Of a DNA stretch of 64,000 nt, positions 17,674 through 26,822 are shown one piece after another. Positions within the stretch are counted from its first letter, which is position 1. The number at the start of each line of letters is the position of its first letter. A program made the translations under genes and the position numbers. Source of the DNA: Sphingobacterium composti (GTDB lineage: Bacteria > Bacteroidota > Bacteroidia > Sphingobacteriales > Sphingobacteriaceae). The stretch covers positions 1 to 64,000 of the forward strand of contig NZ_WUQZ01000001.1 of the NCBI RefSeq assembly GCF_009829075.1. Reading direction: 5' to 3'. A model generated the notes under the pieces. That model made no database searches. It was given only the letters and a program-made list of their open reading frames with translations, and was not told the origin of the DNA.

Positions 17674-17957
17674 AAACCTATTTTTAGCCTAGCGCAAGTA
17701 TGTTTCTTTTCGCAAGCAATTTACAGAATAATTTTCTCTATAATTTATTTTTACATTGTATTTGTTCCGAATAAAAGACTTAAAAATTAACAAAATGATA
17801 ATTTTACGACTTAAATCTATGTGCTTTTTAATATATTTTATGATTATAATGCGAAAAATATAAATTTAATATCGTTTTACTGATTTTTATTTATTATGTT
17901 TGAGACCGTTAAAAAATAAGAATATTAACAAATCATTAAAGCAACAATTGTAAAGAA

Positions 17958-18947
17958 ATGAAAGTAGCAGTAGTTGGCGCAACAGGTTTAGTTGGGTCCG
18001 AAATGTTGACAGTATTGGCGGAGAGAAACTTCCCAGTAACAGAATTGATTCCAGTAGCATCAGAAAGAAGCAAGGGTAAGGAAATTGAATTCAAGGGTAA
18101 GAAGTATAAGGTTGTTACTGCGACAGAAGCTATTGCACTTAAACCAGATGTAGCTTTATTCTCGGCGGGAGGAAGCACTTCTACCGAATTTGCACCATTA
18201 TTTGCAGAGGCAGGTATTACGGTAGTAGATAATTCTTCGGCTTGGCGTATGGACCCTACCAAAAAATTAGTAGTACCAGAGGTAAATGGTGATGTACTGA
18301 CAGCAGATGACAAAATCATTGCGAATCCAAACTGTTCGACTATCCAAATGGTCGTGGTGTTGAAGCCATTGCACGAAAAATATAAAATCAAGCGTGTAGT
18401 CGTATCCACATACCAATCGGTAACAGGTACGGGTGTAAAAGCTGTTCAACAGTTGAACGATGAGCGTGCAGGTATAGAAGGTGAAAAAGCATATCCATAC
18501 CAAATCGATCTAAACGTGATTCCTCAAATCGACGTATTCCAAGATAATGGATATACGAAAGAGGAAATGAAAATGATATTGGAAACGAACAAAATCATGC
18601 AAGATGAATCGATTCGTGTGACTGCTACGACAGTGCGTATCCCAGTAATGGGTGGTCACTCGGAGTCTGTAAATATTGAGTTCGAAAATGATTTTGATTT
18701 AGCTGAATTGCGTGCTGCTTTAGAGGCGCAAGAAGGTGTTGTCGTAGTAGATAATCCTGCAAACTTAGAATATCCAATGCCGAAAGATGCGCATGGAAAA
18801 GATGAAGTTTTCGTAGGACGTATCCGTCGTGATGAGTCGCAAGACAAATCAGTGAATCTTTGGATCGTGGCTGACAACTTGAGAAAAGGTGCTGCAACAA
18901 ATGCAGTTCAAGTAGCTGAATTGTTAGCGAAAAAAGGATTGATCTAA
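17958..18947 (+). CDS. asd: Aspartate-semialdehyde dehydrogenase
   Basis: Reduces aspartyl phosphate to the semialdehyde for lysine/DAP, threonine and methionine synthesis. The NADP motif G-A-T-G-L-V-G is at residues 7-13. The active-site cysteine C126 lies in N-P-N-C-S-T-I-Q, and G-G-H-S-E supplies the catalytic histidine. 329 aa is standard. Promoter elements of the canonical form were not found in the 284-bp upstream gap. It ends at a hairpin (18977-19002). dapF in the same window serves the same lysine/DAP branch but is not in the same operon. Confidence 0.96.
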   Translation: MKVAVVGATGLVGSEMLTVLAERNFPVTELIPVASERSKGKEIEFKGKKYKVVTATEAIALKPDVALFSAGGSTSTEFAPLFAEAGITVVDNSSAWRMDPTKKLVVPEVNGDVLTADDKIIANPNCSTIQMVVVLKPLHEKYKIKRVVVSTYQSVTGTGVKAVQQLNDERAGIEGEKAYPYQIDLNVIPQIDVFQDNGYTKEEMKMILETNKIMQDESIRVTATTVRIPVMGGHSESVNIEFENDFDLAELRAALEAQEGVVVVDNPANLEYPMPKDAHGKDEVFVGRIRRDESQDKSVNLWIVADNLRKGAATNAVQVAELLAKKGLI

Positions 18948-18976
18948 TACTTCTGTAAACCTATTTATATCAAATC

Positions 18977-19002
18977 AAAGCTGTAAGTTTTCTTGCAGCT
19001 TT
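18977..19002 (+). terminator. Terminator after asd
   Basis: An 11-bp stem AAAGCTGTAAG/CTTGCAGCTTT with one G-T pair and a four-base loop, followed by a T-run. Confidence 0.82.
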
Positions 19003-19039
19003 TTTATTTGTAATTTTAATATTAAATTGATTTTGAGTC

Positions 19040-19576
19040 ATGTTTTTAAATAAAGTTGATGAAGCTACAAGGAAAATAGCTGATAGTTTTAAGACAGGTG
19101 AATTAATTCTATTGACAGAAAGCGATTTGAAGACTTCGTTATCGAATACTATAAGAGAAATTCTGAGTAATAATTATACAGTAAATACTGAAAGTCCATG
19201 GTACGATACTTATGAAACTCAGTCTACTTATTTTATTGATATAACTGCATTTGATAAACATAAACTTACAATAAAATATGACAGCACAACTCACCGAAAA
19301 GGTTATAAGTATGATGACGAAGCTCTAGTTATTGAACTTAAATATTTCAGATATAAATCTGATATTGAGGAAATTGCTAGCGATTTTAGTAAAATGCGTT
19401 TGTTGACAATGGCTCCAAAGAATGATTGTTACATAATTGCTGCTGCACGGACAAAAGAATTGTTTGAAACTGCTAAAAAATTTATGCAAAATCAATTAAA
19501 CATTTACAGAGGTCAATATAATAACAAAGTTAAAGTGTATTTATTTAACACAGAAGAGATAATGGAGATATTTTAA
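19040..19576 (+). CDS. Hypothetical protein, possible PD-(D/E)XK nuclease-like fold
   Basis: 178 aa, not recognised by family. The middle of the protein has a strand Y-F-I-D-I-T-A-F and then A-L-V-I-E-L-K-Y-F about 30 residues later. This D ... E-x-K arrangement on hydrophobic strands is the core of PD-(D/E)XK phosphodiesterases. A helix follows (S-D-I-E-E-I-A-S-D-F-S-K-M-R-L). There is no signal peptide or membrane segment. It stands alone between asd and the SNF2 helicase gene, convergent with the latter. The nuclease idea rests only on the motif, and a non-catalytic relative is possible. Confidence 0.6.
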   Translation: MFLNKVDEATRKIADSFKTGELILLTESDLKTSLSNTIREILSNNYTVNTESPWYDTYETQSTYFIDITAFDKHKLTIKYDSTTHRKGYKYDDEALVIELKYFRYKSDIEEIASDFSKMRLLTMAPKNDCYIIAAARTKELFETAKKFMQNQLNIYRGQYNNKVKVYLFNTEEIMEIF

Positions 19577-19592
19577 TTTATTTGATATTAAT

Positions 19593-22472
19593 TTACCTCA
19601 ATAACTCTTTCAAATCATCCTGAGAAAGCGACTTCACAAAGGTTTCTTCTGTTGTGATTAACGAAGTTGCGATAGACATTTTACGGTTTTGCAGCGCTAC
19701 TATTTTCTCTTCGACGGTATCTTTACTAATGAATTTATAAATAAAGACATTACGTTTTTGTCCGATGCGGTGCGAACGGTCGATAGCTTGTTGTTCTACG
19801 GCAGGATTCCACCACGGGTCTAAGATAAAGACATAATCAGCCTCTGTTAAGTTAAGTCCGACACCTCCGGCTTTTATCGAGATAAGGAATATCTTGACTT
19901 CGTCGTTTTCTTTGAATTTTTGTACTGCTTCGGCTCTGTCTTTTGTGCCACCATCCAAATAAGCATAAGGAATATTATTTTTATCAAAATACTTCCTAAA
20001 TAGTTCCAAATGCTTCACAAATTGCGAAAATATCAACACTTTATTGCCCTCAGTAGAGATAGAATCAAGCATCTGTAGTACAGCCTCAAATTTACCTGAT
20101 TCATCAGCGTACGAAGGCTCAACCATTTTTGGGTGGTTGGCTAATTGGCGCAATTTTGTCAATCCTTGGAGTAAGGCTATTTGATTTCCTTTGCCGTCGT
20201 TCACAGCACCTTCTAATAAGGCATTTCTATATTCGGACTTGGTCGATTCATAGAGCTCGGCTTGAGTCTCATTCATCTCACAATAGATGATTTGCTCGGT
20301 TTTAGGAGGCAATTCTGTTGCTACTTGACTTTTGGTACGACGTAAGACGAAAGGCTTGATAATGGCTTGTAGTCGCTTCGCGGTGTCTTCATCTCGCTTC
20401 TTTTCAATAGGAATGACAAATTCCTTTTGAAAAAAAGAGTAACTTCCCAATAAGCCTGGATTGGTGAAGTGCATTTGTGACCAAATATCCGAAACCGAAT
20501 TTTCGATAGGCGTACCACTCAACGCTAATTTATGGCGACTTTTTAAGGATTTTATCGATTTAAAAGACTTTGATGTGGGGTTTTTGATATTTTGACTTTC
20601 GTCTAGAATGATATAATTGAAAAAGAATTTGCTAAACATGTCTTCATCACTACGCACGATTCCGTAAGTCGTGATGACCAAATCAAAATGCGTAAAAGCA
20701 TAAGCATCTTTGAATCGATTTGAACCTATATGCATCAGAATGCGCAGTTTGGGTGCAAATTTTTCAGCTTCTTTTTGCCAATTGTAAACCAATGAAGTGG
20801 GCAATATTAACAAGGAAGTTTTGGCGTAATCCGTATTTTTAAGTTGCTCTTTTTGTTTTTGCAAAAGTGCTAATGTTTGAACCGTTTTACCCAAACCCAT
20901 ATCATCCGCTAAGACCCCACCAAATTTGAATTCCTGTAAAAAATGAAACCAATTATAGCCTGCTTCTTGATATGAGCGTAGGCTACCATTAAATTCTATG
21001 GGAGCTTCCGCTTTCGGAATCTCTTCAAAATTGCTTAGATTTTGCAATTTACGGCTCATCGTCAATGCTGTATGCTCTGATATTTCATGCAAAATCCCGA
21101 CATGGGCTTTGTTGAGTTGAAGCCCGTTCTTTTTGATAGCAAACTGAAAAAGATGCTCATACTGGGCAAACCATTCCTCTGGAATAATCGCTATCTCACC
21201 ATTCGGCAAGGTAAATTCTTGAATTCTATTAAGTATGTGGTCTCTTAATTGAATGAAAGGGATTTTGTAAGGTCCAAAATTGGCAAAGGCACGAACATCA
21301 AACCAATCATTGTCTTCGACAACTTCAATATCCAAGGAGGTTTTTCCGATGAAGAAATGTTTATCACCGGTTTCTTGCTTAATGATATAGCCTTTTTCTA
21401 AGAGAGCATCCTGACGGTTGTTAAGCCATTCAAAAACATTAGAAAATTCTTTCCCGTCTGTCATATAGCTACCAAACAAGGCGTCTTGCTTTTTCAGTCC
21501 GAGACTTTCTAGATAGCGATGTTGATTTTCTTCCCAAATCGTTGAACGTTTGACCCTTGTGAAAGTATAACTATCTTTTTCCTCATCATAGGATAGCTTT
21601 ACCGAAATTTTTTGCTCGGCATTAGGAGAGAAAATGAAATCTCCATATTGAAAGGAAAGTTGAAGATGCGATTCACCATTCTGAATATAATTCAATGTTA
21701 AATTGGGTATTGCATCTTCTTTTATTGTCTTGATATCAAAACCTTCTGCATAGACTGAGTATTTCTCAATCAATGGAATAATAAAGGTTTCGTAATATTT
21801 GCGCTCGGTAGCACGTGGAACACTGATGTATCTTTTATTCAGAAAAGGTGCTAATTTCTTTCCTTCTAGCGGCTGGTCAAAATGGTATAACACATTGTCC
21901 AATAACAACCAAGCTTGTGCATTGATGATGACTTCCGCATTTTTGAACATGAATTCCATACGATTTCCGTCATATTTCAACGTCGGAAAATATCGCGTCT
22001 CTTCTTCGTTTCTTCTGAAATGGAAAAGAATAGAAGTCGGTTGTGGAGCGATTTTGAGTTGATGCTCAGCAGGGTATCCATCTTTTTTGCTCATCAAGTA
22101 AATAGGCTTATCGCCAATCAACTCCATGACCTTGAGTAACTTTTTCTCTAGTTTGGGACGGATGTAATCACGTACCTTATTATCAAATATTTTGCTGAAA
22201 TAATCTGCCGGACGAACAGCTTTCTTGTGGTATTTTTTAATGACATTACTTTGTTCGATTTCATCAAGAAGCTTAATAATCTTGTAATCTGTTTCGTCTA
22301 GAGCACTGACAAATTCTTCAACCGTATTGGTAAATACACGTTTATACAACAGTGAAAGGCTTCCATTTGGATTAAGTTGTACAATATGTGGTTCCAGGAG
22401 ATAGCCCAAGTAAGGGTGTTCACCGAATGAATATATCAATTTGTACGGAAGAGAAGTATCTATCTGTTGCAT
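19593..22472 (-). CDS. SNF2-family ATP-dependent helicase/translocase
   Basis: 959 aa from ATG 22472 (TTG one codon upstream is the alternative). The N-terminal half (about 450 residues) is the family-specific region of bacterial SNF2 proteins. The C-terminal motor has Walker A D-D-M-G-L-G-K-T-V-Q-T, motif II D-E-S-Q (in place of DEAH), motif III L-S-G-T-P-I-E-N-S, and the helicase C-domain signatures S-I-K-A-G-G-V-G-L-N-L-T and D-R-S-H-R-I-G-Q. It probably remodels protein-DNA complexes or RNA polymerase (compare RapA), but the target is unknown. No restriction or phage-defence partner other than the adjacent nuclease-like orphan is visible. Confidence 0.9.
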   Translation of the reverse strand: MQQIDTSLPYKLIYSFGEHPYLGYLLEPHIVQLNPNGSLSLLYKRVFTNTVEEFVSALDETDYKIIKLLDEIEQSNVIKKYHKKAVRPADYFSKIFDNKVRDYIRPKLEKKLLKVMELIGDKPIYLMSKKDGYPAEHQLKIAPQPTSILFHFRRNEEETRYFPTLKYDGNRMEFMFKNAEVIINAQAWLLLDNVLYHFDQPLEGKKLAPFLNKRYISVPRATERKYYETFIIPLIEKYSVYAEGFDIKTIKEDAIPNLTLNYIQNGESHLQLSFQYGDFIFSPNAEQKISVKLSYDEEKDSYTFTRVKRSTIWEENQHRYLESLGLKKQDALFGSYMTDGKEFSNVFEWLNNRQDALLEKGYIIKQETGDKHFFIGKTSLDIEVVEDNDWFDVRAFANFGPYKIPFIQLRDHILNRIQEFTLPNGEIAIIPEEWFAQYEHLFQFAIKKNGLQLNKAHVGILHEISEHTALTMSRKLQNLSNFEEIPKAEAPIEFNGSLRSYQEAGYNWFHFLQEFKFGGVLADDMGLGKTVQTLALLQKQKEQLKNTDYAKTSLLILPTSLVYNWQKEAEKFAPKLRILMHIGSNRFKDAYAFTHFDLVITTYGIVRSDEDMFSKFFFNYIILDESQNIKNPTSKSFKSIKSLKSRHKLALSGTPIENSVSDIWSQMHFTNPGLLGSYSFFQKEFVIPIEKKRDEDTAKRLQAIIKPFVLRRTKSQVATELPPKTEQIIYCEMNETQAELYESTKSEYRNALLEGAVNDGKGNQIALLQGLTKLRQLANHPKMVEPSYADESGKFEAVLQMLDSISTEGNKVLIFSQFVKHLELFRKYFDKNNIPYAYLDGGTKDRAEAVQKFKENDEVKIFLISIKAGGVGLNLTEADYVFILDPWWNPAVEQQAIDRSHRIGQKRNVFIYKFISKDTVEEKIVALQNRKMSIATSLITTEETFVKSLSQDDLKELLR

Positions 22473-22561
22473 CAATCTTTAGTATGTCTCTCAAAAAAGA
22501 CAACTAATATACCTCGAATAAGTAGTAAGATAAAATTATCCGAGAAGTTTACTTAAAATAA

Positions 22562-23350
22562 TTAATCTATTTCAATTTCACCACTGAAAACAAAGTTAGC
22601 AGGACCTTTTAAATATACATTTGTAAATGTATTTCCAGATTTGTGAAATGAAATGTAAAGCTGACCGCCTAATACACGAATTGGTAAAGTGATATCTCCT
22701 TCTAAATTCTTGTCAATAGCCATCGCCATTGCCGCTGCTGTTGCTCCAGTACCACAAGCGTAAGTTTCGTCTTCTACACCACGCTCAAATGTGCGTACGA
22801 AATATCCATCACCTTCTGCCTCGATGAAATTGATATTAATACCGCTTTTGCCGTAAGTTTCATTATTACGAATTGCATAGCCTTCGGTATATACGTTGAA
22901 CTCTTTTAAATTTTGGACTTTAGCAATATAATGTGGAGAGCCCGTATTTAGAACATAAGCTTCTCCGTCGCGATTAATTTCATGAACATCAATCATTCCT
23001 AAATTAACTTGACTGTCAGTTATTTCAGCAAGATGAGGGCCATCTACTGCCACAAAGTCAGTTCTGTTGCTTATGATATTCAAATCGCGTGCAAATGCAA
23101 CAATACAACGACCACCATTGCCACACATAGTACCTTCTCCGCCATCGGCATTGTAATAAACCATTTCAAAGTCAAAATTTTCATTATGTTGAAGCAACAT
23201 CAAACCATCTCCTCCAATTCCAAAGCGTCGATCGCATAACTTTTTAACCAAATCTTTGTTATTTCTATCGAAATGGTTGTTTCTGTTATCAATCAATACA
23301 AAGTCGTTACCTGCACCTTGATATTTGGAGAATTGGATTTTTCTGCTCAT
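22562..23350 (-). CDS. dapF: Diaminopimelate epimerase
   Basis: Converts LL- to meso-diaminopimelate for lysine and peptidoglycan. The two catalytic cysteines are present: C76 in M-C-G-N-G-G-R and C199 in A-C-G-T-G-A. The N-terminus K-Y-Q-G-A-G-N-D-F is diagnostic. 262 aa is standard. Divergent from the htrA-like gene. Confidence 0.96.
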   Translation of the reverse strand: MSRKIQFSKYQGAGNDFVLIDNRNNHFDRNNKDLVKKLCDRRFGIGGDGLMLLQHNENFDFEMVYYNADGGEGTMCGNGGRCIVAFARDLNIISNRTDFVAVDGPHLAEITDSQVNLGMIDVHEINRDGEAYVLNTGSPHYIAKVQNLKEFNVYTEGYAIRNNETYGKSGININFIEAEGDGYFVRTFERGVEDETYACGTGATAAAMAMAIDKNLEGDITLPIRVLGGQLYISFHKSGNTFTNVYLKGPANFVFSGEIEID

Positions 23351-23457
23351 AAAGTTGAAAATTTAGCTCAAATTTAATATTCTTGTTACAATTCTGAAGC
23401 CAATTTGTTAAATCTTGTTAAAATCCTTATAATCGGGTCGTTGTTAACAAAATTTAA

Positions 23458-23476
23458 CTGACAAAATTTGTGTCAG
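23458..23476. repeat. Inverted repeat over the htrA -33 element
   Basis: CTGACA and TGTCAG flank seven bases that contain the TTTG -33 box. A regulator binding here would compete with sigma factor. This is suggestive only. Confidence 0.4.
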
Positions 23477-23499
23477 TGGGCAGTATGGTATTACATTTG
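23467..23499 (+). promoter_or_regulatory. Bacteroidota-type promoter for htrA
   Basis: TTTG (23467-23470), a 21-bp spacer and TACATTTG (23492-23499) match the consensus TTTG-N19-21-TAnnTTTG. The start codon lies about 60 bp downstream. Confidence 0.7.
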
Positions 23500-23557
23500 A
23501 ATACGTCGTGTAAAGAATAGATAACAAATTTAGAATTTTAAAACAGCAATAAATAAT

Positions 23558-25111
23558 ATGAAAAAAATAGGAGTAAGTTTATTGACAGCTGTCTTAGGGG
23601 GAGCGGTGGCTGTTGGAGGTTATAAATTGTTTGAGGACAAACAATTTAAACACATGAGTTTGGAAGAGCAACAAAAAGTATATTATGCGAGTAATCCTGC
23701 TGGAGAGATGATGTCTTCTACAGGTAATCCAGATTTTACCCAAGCAGCAGCAGCAGTTTCTCCTGGCGTCGTGCACATTAAAGTGACGATGACAGCGCGC
23801 GGTTCACAGCGTGGTGGTGGAGGTTCTCCGTTCGATATGTTTGAAGAGTTTTTCGGAATGCCTCAGCGTCGTCAGCAAGCACAGCCTCGTCAAGCACAAG
23901 CCTCTGGTTCTGGTGTAATATTAACTCCTGATGGTTATATCGTAACGAATAATCACGTCGTTGAAAATGCAGATAAAATAGAAGTACAATTAACAGATAA
24001 GCGAACTTTTGAAGCTAAAGTAATAGGCAAGGATGCGAATACTGATTTAGCATTATTAAAAGTGAATGCTACCAAATTACCAATGGTAAGAATGGGTGAT
24101 TCGGATAATGTCCAAATTGGTGAGTGGGTGTTGGCAGTGGGTTATCCATTGAGTTTACAGTCTACTGTCACGGCAGGTATTGTTAGTGCTAAAGGTCGCC
24201 AGATTGGTATCTTGGGCGATTCACAACAACAACCTCGTGGGTATGGTTATGGAGATCCAGAACAGCAAATTATCAATACAGCCATTGAATCATTTATCCA
24301 AACAGATGCTGTTATCAACAAAGGTAATAGTGGCGGAGCTCTAGTGAATGCTCGTGGAGAATTAATTGGTATCAACTCTGCTATTGCATCTCCGACAGGT
24401 GTATATGCTGGTTATGGATTTGCAATTCCTATCAATTTAGCGAAGAAAATCTTAGATGATTTCAAAGAATTTGGTAGTGTGAAACGCGGTTTTATTGGTG
24501 TAACATTTACTGAAATTAATGAAGCATTACGCAAAGAGAAAGGAATTGACGATATCAATGGATTGTATGTTCAAAATGTAGTAAAAGGTGGGGCTGCAGA
24601 AAGTGCTGGTATCAAAGGAGGAGACATTATTACTAAAATTGAAGGCAGAACAATTTATTCTTCTTCAGATTTACAAGAGCGTGTAGCGAGACTTCGTCCT
24701 GGTGACAAAGTAAAAATCACTTACAAACGTGAAGGTAAGGAGAAAGAGGTGAATTTAACGTTAAAGGCTGAGGAAGATTCAAAGTCTAAAGGCGGAGAAG
24801 ATGGACCAAGTGCGAGTGCAACTGAAATCTTCAACAAATTAGGTGCAAGTTTCATTCCTGCTACTGATGCACGTAAAAAAGAATTAGGGGTATCTTCTGG
24901 TGTAATTGTGACTCAAGTGCATAGAGGAGGTGTTTTCGAATACTTTGGTGTAGAGAAAGGGCTTGTGATCACAGAGGTGAATGGTAAGGCAGTGAATAGT
25001 GTAGATGATGTAGAGTCTGCTTTATCCGCGACAAAACGTAATATCGTACGCATCAAAGGTGTGCCACAACGTGGTAGCACGGTTGAGCTGAATGTTCCTA
25101 TTGAATACTAA
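23558..25111 (+). CDS. htrA: HtrA/DegP-type periplasmic serine protease with two PDZ domains
   Basis: Degrades or refolds misfolded envelope proteins. There is an N-terminal hydrophobic segment (residues 5-25), then a trypsin-like domain with the catalytic triad H133 (N-N-H-V-V), D163 (N-T-D-L-A-L-L) and S258 (G-N-S-G-G-A-L). A Gly/Gln-rich loop near residues 80-115 corresponds to the LA loop. Two PDZ domains follow (about 300-405 and 425-515). 517 aa is normal for the Do family. Alone on its transcript, it has its own promoter and a terminator. Confidence 0.95.
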   Translation: MKKIGVSLLTAVLGGAVAVGGYKLFEDKQFKHMSLEEQQKVYYASNPAGEMMSSTGNPDFTQAAAAVSPGVVHIKVTMTARGSQRGGGGSPFDMFEEFFGMPQRRQQAQPRQAQASGSGVILTPDGYIVTNNHVVENADKIEVQLTDKRTFEAKVIGKDANTDLALLKVNATKLPMVRMGDSDNVQIGEWVLAVGYPLSLQSTVTAGIVSAKGRQIGILGDSQQQPRGYGYGDPEQQIINTAIESFIQTDAVINKGNSGGALVNARGELIGINSAIASPTGVYAGYGFAIPINLAKKILDDFKEFGSVKRGFIGVTFTEINEALRKEKGIDDINGLYVQNVVKGGAAESAGIKGGDIITKIEGRTIYSSSDLQERVARLRPGDKVKITYKREGKEKEVNLTLKAEEDSKSKGGEDGPSASATEIFNKLGASFIPATDARKKELGVSSGVIVTQVHRGGVFEYFGVEKGLVITEVNGKAVNSVDDVESALSATKRNIVRIKGVPQRGSTVELNVPIEY

Positions 25112-25131
25112 TAGCAACAATTAATAATTTC

Positions 25132-25156
25132 AAATGGCTTTCTTAGGGAAGCCATT
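25132..25156 (+). terminator. Terminator after htrA
   Basis: Stem AAATGGCTT/AAGCCATTT with T-rich sequence following. Confidence 0.8.
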
Positions 25157-25191
25157 TTTGTTTTTACAGAATAAAAAGACATTTTTGTGCT

Positions 25192-25629
25192 ATGAAAATT
25201 TTAATGGTTTGTTTAGGAAATATTTGCCGTTCGCCGTTAGCACATGGCATTTTACAACATATAGCAGATAGTAAAAACTTAGGATGGGAAATAGACTCTG
25301 CCGGTACAGGAGATTGGCACATAGGACAATGTCCAGATAGACGTAGTATTGCTGTTGCAAAGAAATATGGCGTAGATATTTCCACGCAAAAGGCTCAACA
25401 TTTCACAGAAAAGTTATTTGATAAGTATAATCATATTCTAGTGATGGACAGGCAGAATTATAAAGATGTTATTCGCCTTGCAAAAAATGAAGAGCAAAAA
25501 GCAAAAGTCTCTCTGTTTTTAGAAGATGATATCGTTCCCGATCCGTATTATGATGATGCGCTATTCGAACCTGTATATAAGATGGTTGAAAAAAGATGTC
25601 AAGATCTGATTTCAAAATTGTCCAAATAA
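25192..25629 (+). CDS. Low-molecular-weight protein-tyrosine phosphatase
   Basis: 145 aa. P-loop C7-L-G-N-I-C-R13-S near the N-terminus and the general-acid loop D117-P-Y-Y-D define the LMW-PTP family. Some members act on tyrosine kinases that control capsule export, others are close to arsenate reductases. The tyrosines after the acid favour phosphatase. No partner tyrosine kinase is in this window. It lies 80 bp after htrA. Confidence 0.92.
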   Translation: MKILMVCLGNICRSPLAHGILQHIADSKNLGWEIDSAGTGDWHIGQCPDRRSIAVAKKYGVDISTQKAQHFTEKLFDKYNHILVMDRQNYKDVIRLAKNEEQKAKVSLFLEDDIVPDPYYDDALFEPVYKMVEKRCQDLISKLSK

Positions 25630-25696
25630 CGTAACGATTGAATCAGATTGTATTAAAACCAAATTTAAATCATTATTTTGGCACAATAGCAAATAA

Positions 25697-26044
25697 ATGA
25701 AAGCAGCAGAAGTAAATCAAAAATGGAATATATTACGGGAAGCCATTGCCAAAAGTTTTGATATGGATTTACCCGATTTAAAAGTAATGCTGTTTTTGAT
25801 CGGCGTACAAGAATTGGGGCAGGGACCAAAGCAATTTTCAAAACGAGAAAAAGAAGAGTTGATGCATATTGCCACATGTCGATTGTTTTCGTCGATGGGT
25901 TTTTATGAATTAGAAGGTTCGGATGAGGAAGGGTGGCCACATTGGATATTAGTAAAACCAGTTCCAAACTATACGCTTTTGGAGCAAGAGCTGATTCTTA
26001 AATCGTTAATTATAGACTATTTTCAGGATTTAGATTTTATATAA
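25697..26044 (+). CDS. Conserved-looking hypothetical protein, 115 aa
   Basis: Not recognised. It is a soluble, mainly helical sequence with the segments L-I-G-V-Q-E-L-G-Q-G and W-P-H-W-I-L-V-K-P-V-P, followed by an acidic C-terminus. It lies 67 bp after the phosphatase and 10 bp before the peptidyl-prolyl isomerase gene, on the same strand, so it is probably the first gene of a three-gene operon with the isomerase and exonuclease III. The tight spacing is the main support for it being real. Confidence 0.7.
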   Translation: MKAAEVNQKWNILREAIAKSFDMDLPDLKVMLFLIGVQELGQGPKQFSKREKEELMHIATCRLFSSMGFYELEGSDEEGWPHWILVKPVPNYTLLEQELILKSLIIDYFQDLDFI

Positions 26045-26054
26045 AGCAGTATAA

Positions 26055-26819
26055 ATGAATAGGATAATTTTAAGTTTAGTGTTGATTTTTATTACAACAC
26101 TAAGTTTTGCACAAAAACCACAGCATTATTATGTGGAAATCACCACAAATAAAGGAACTATGTTGGCGCAGCTGTACAACCAGACGCCAAAGCACCGCGA
26201 TAACTTTAAGAAATTAGTGTCTGAAGGGTACTACGATGGCGTCTTATTTCACCGTGTTATTAAGAATTTTATGATTCAGGGAGGAGATCCTGATTCAAAG
26301 TCGCCAACTACTACTAGTTTGACTATACTAGGTAATGGTGGACCTGATTATAAAATCAATGCGGAGATACAAGGAGGATTATTTCACAAGAGAGGAGTGT
26401 TAGGTGCGGCAAGAGATAATAACCCGGCGAAATCTTCTTCAGGCTCACAGTTTTATATTGTACAGGGTCGCAAATTTACAGATGCTGGTTTGGACTCTTT
26501 GGTTAAACACAGAATGCAAGGTAAAGAGTTTTCTGCTCAACAGCGTGAAGCCTATAAAAACATTGGAGGTACGCCTCATTTGGATGGGAATTATACTGTC
26601 TTCGGAGAAACAATTAAAGGAATAGAAGCAATTGATCAAATTGCAGGGGTAAATACGGATAAAAACGATCGCCCAATTACAAATGAATCGATGCACATGC
26701 GATTATTAACACGTCGTGAAGCCATTAATTTAGAAAGAGAAATGGTAGGTTTAAAACCTAAAAATGGTTTTTTTACTAAGTTGTTCGATGGATTCAAATC
26801 CAAAAACTACAAACTCTAG
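26055..26819 (+). CDS. Cyclophilin-type peptidyl-prolyl isomerase, exported
   Basis: 254 aa with a signal peptide (residues 1-19, ending S-F-A-Q). The cyclophilin core has F-H-R-V-I-K-N-F-M-I-Q-G-G-D-P, A-R-D-N-N-P-A-K-S-S-S-G-S-Q-F-Y-I and Y-T-V-F-G-E. The conserved catalytic Arg lies in F-H-R-V. It helps folding of periplasmic or outer-membrane proteins. Insertions between about residues 145 and 185 are common in Bacteroidota members. It lies 3 bp before xth, so it is probably cotranscribed. Confidence 0.92.
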   Translation: MNRIILSLVLIFITTLSFAQKPQHYYVEITTNKGTMLAQLYNQTPKHRDNFKKLVSEGYYDGVLFHRVIKNFMIQGGDPDSKSPTTTSLTILGNGGPDYKINAEIQGGLFHKRGVLGAARDNNPAKSSSGSQFYIVQGRKFTDAGLDSLVKHRMQGKEFSAQQREAYKNIGGTPHLDGNYTVFGETIKGIEAIDQIAGVNTDKNDRPITNESMHMRLLTRREAINLEREMVGLKPKNGFFTKLFDGFKSKNYKL

Positions 26820-26822
26820 TTT

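Noticed and set aside
17936-18409. 157-codon frame antisense to asd
   Set aside because: It lies within a firmly identified gene and begins in its coding sequence.
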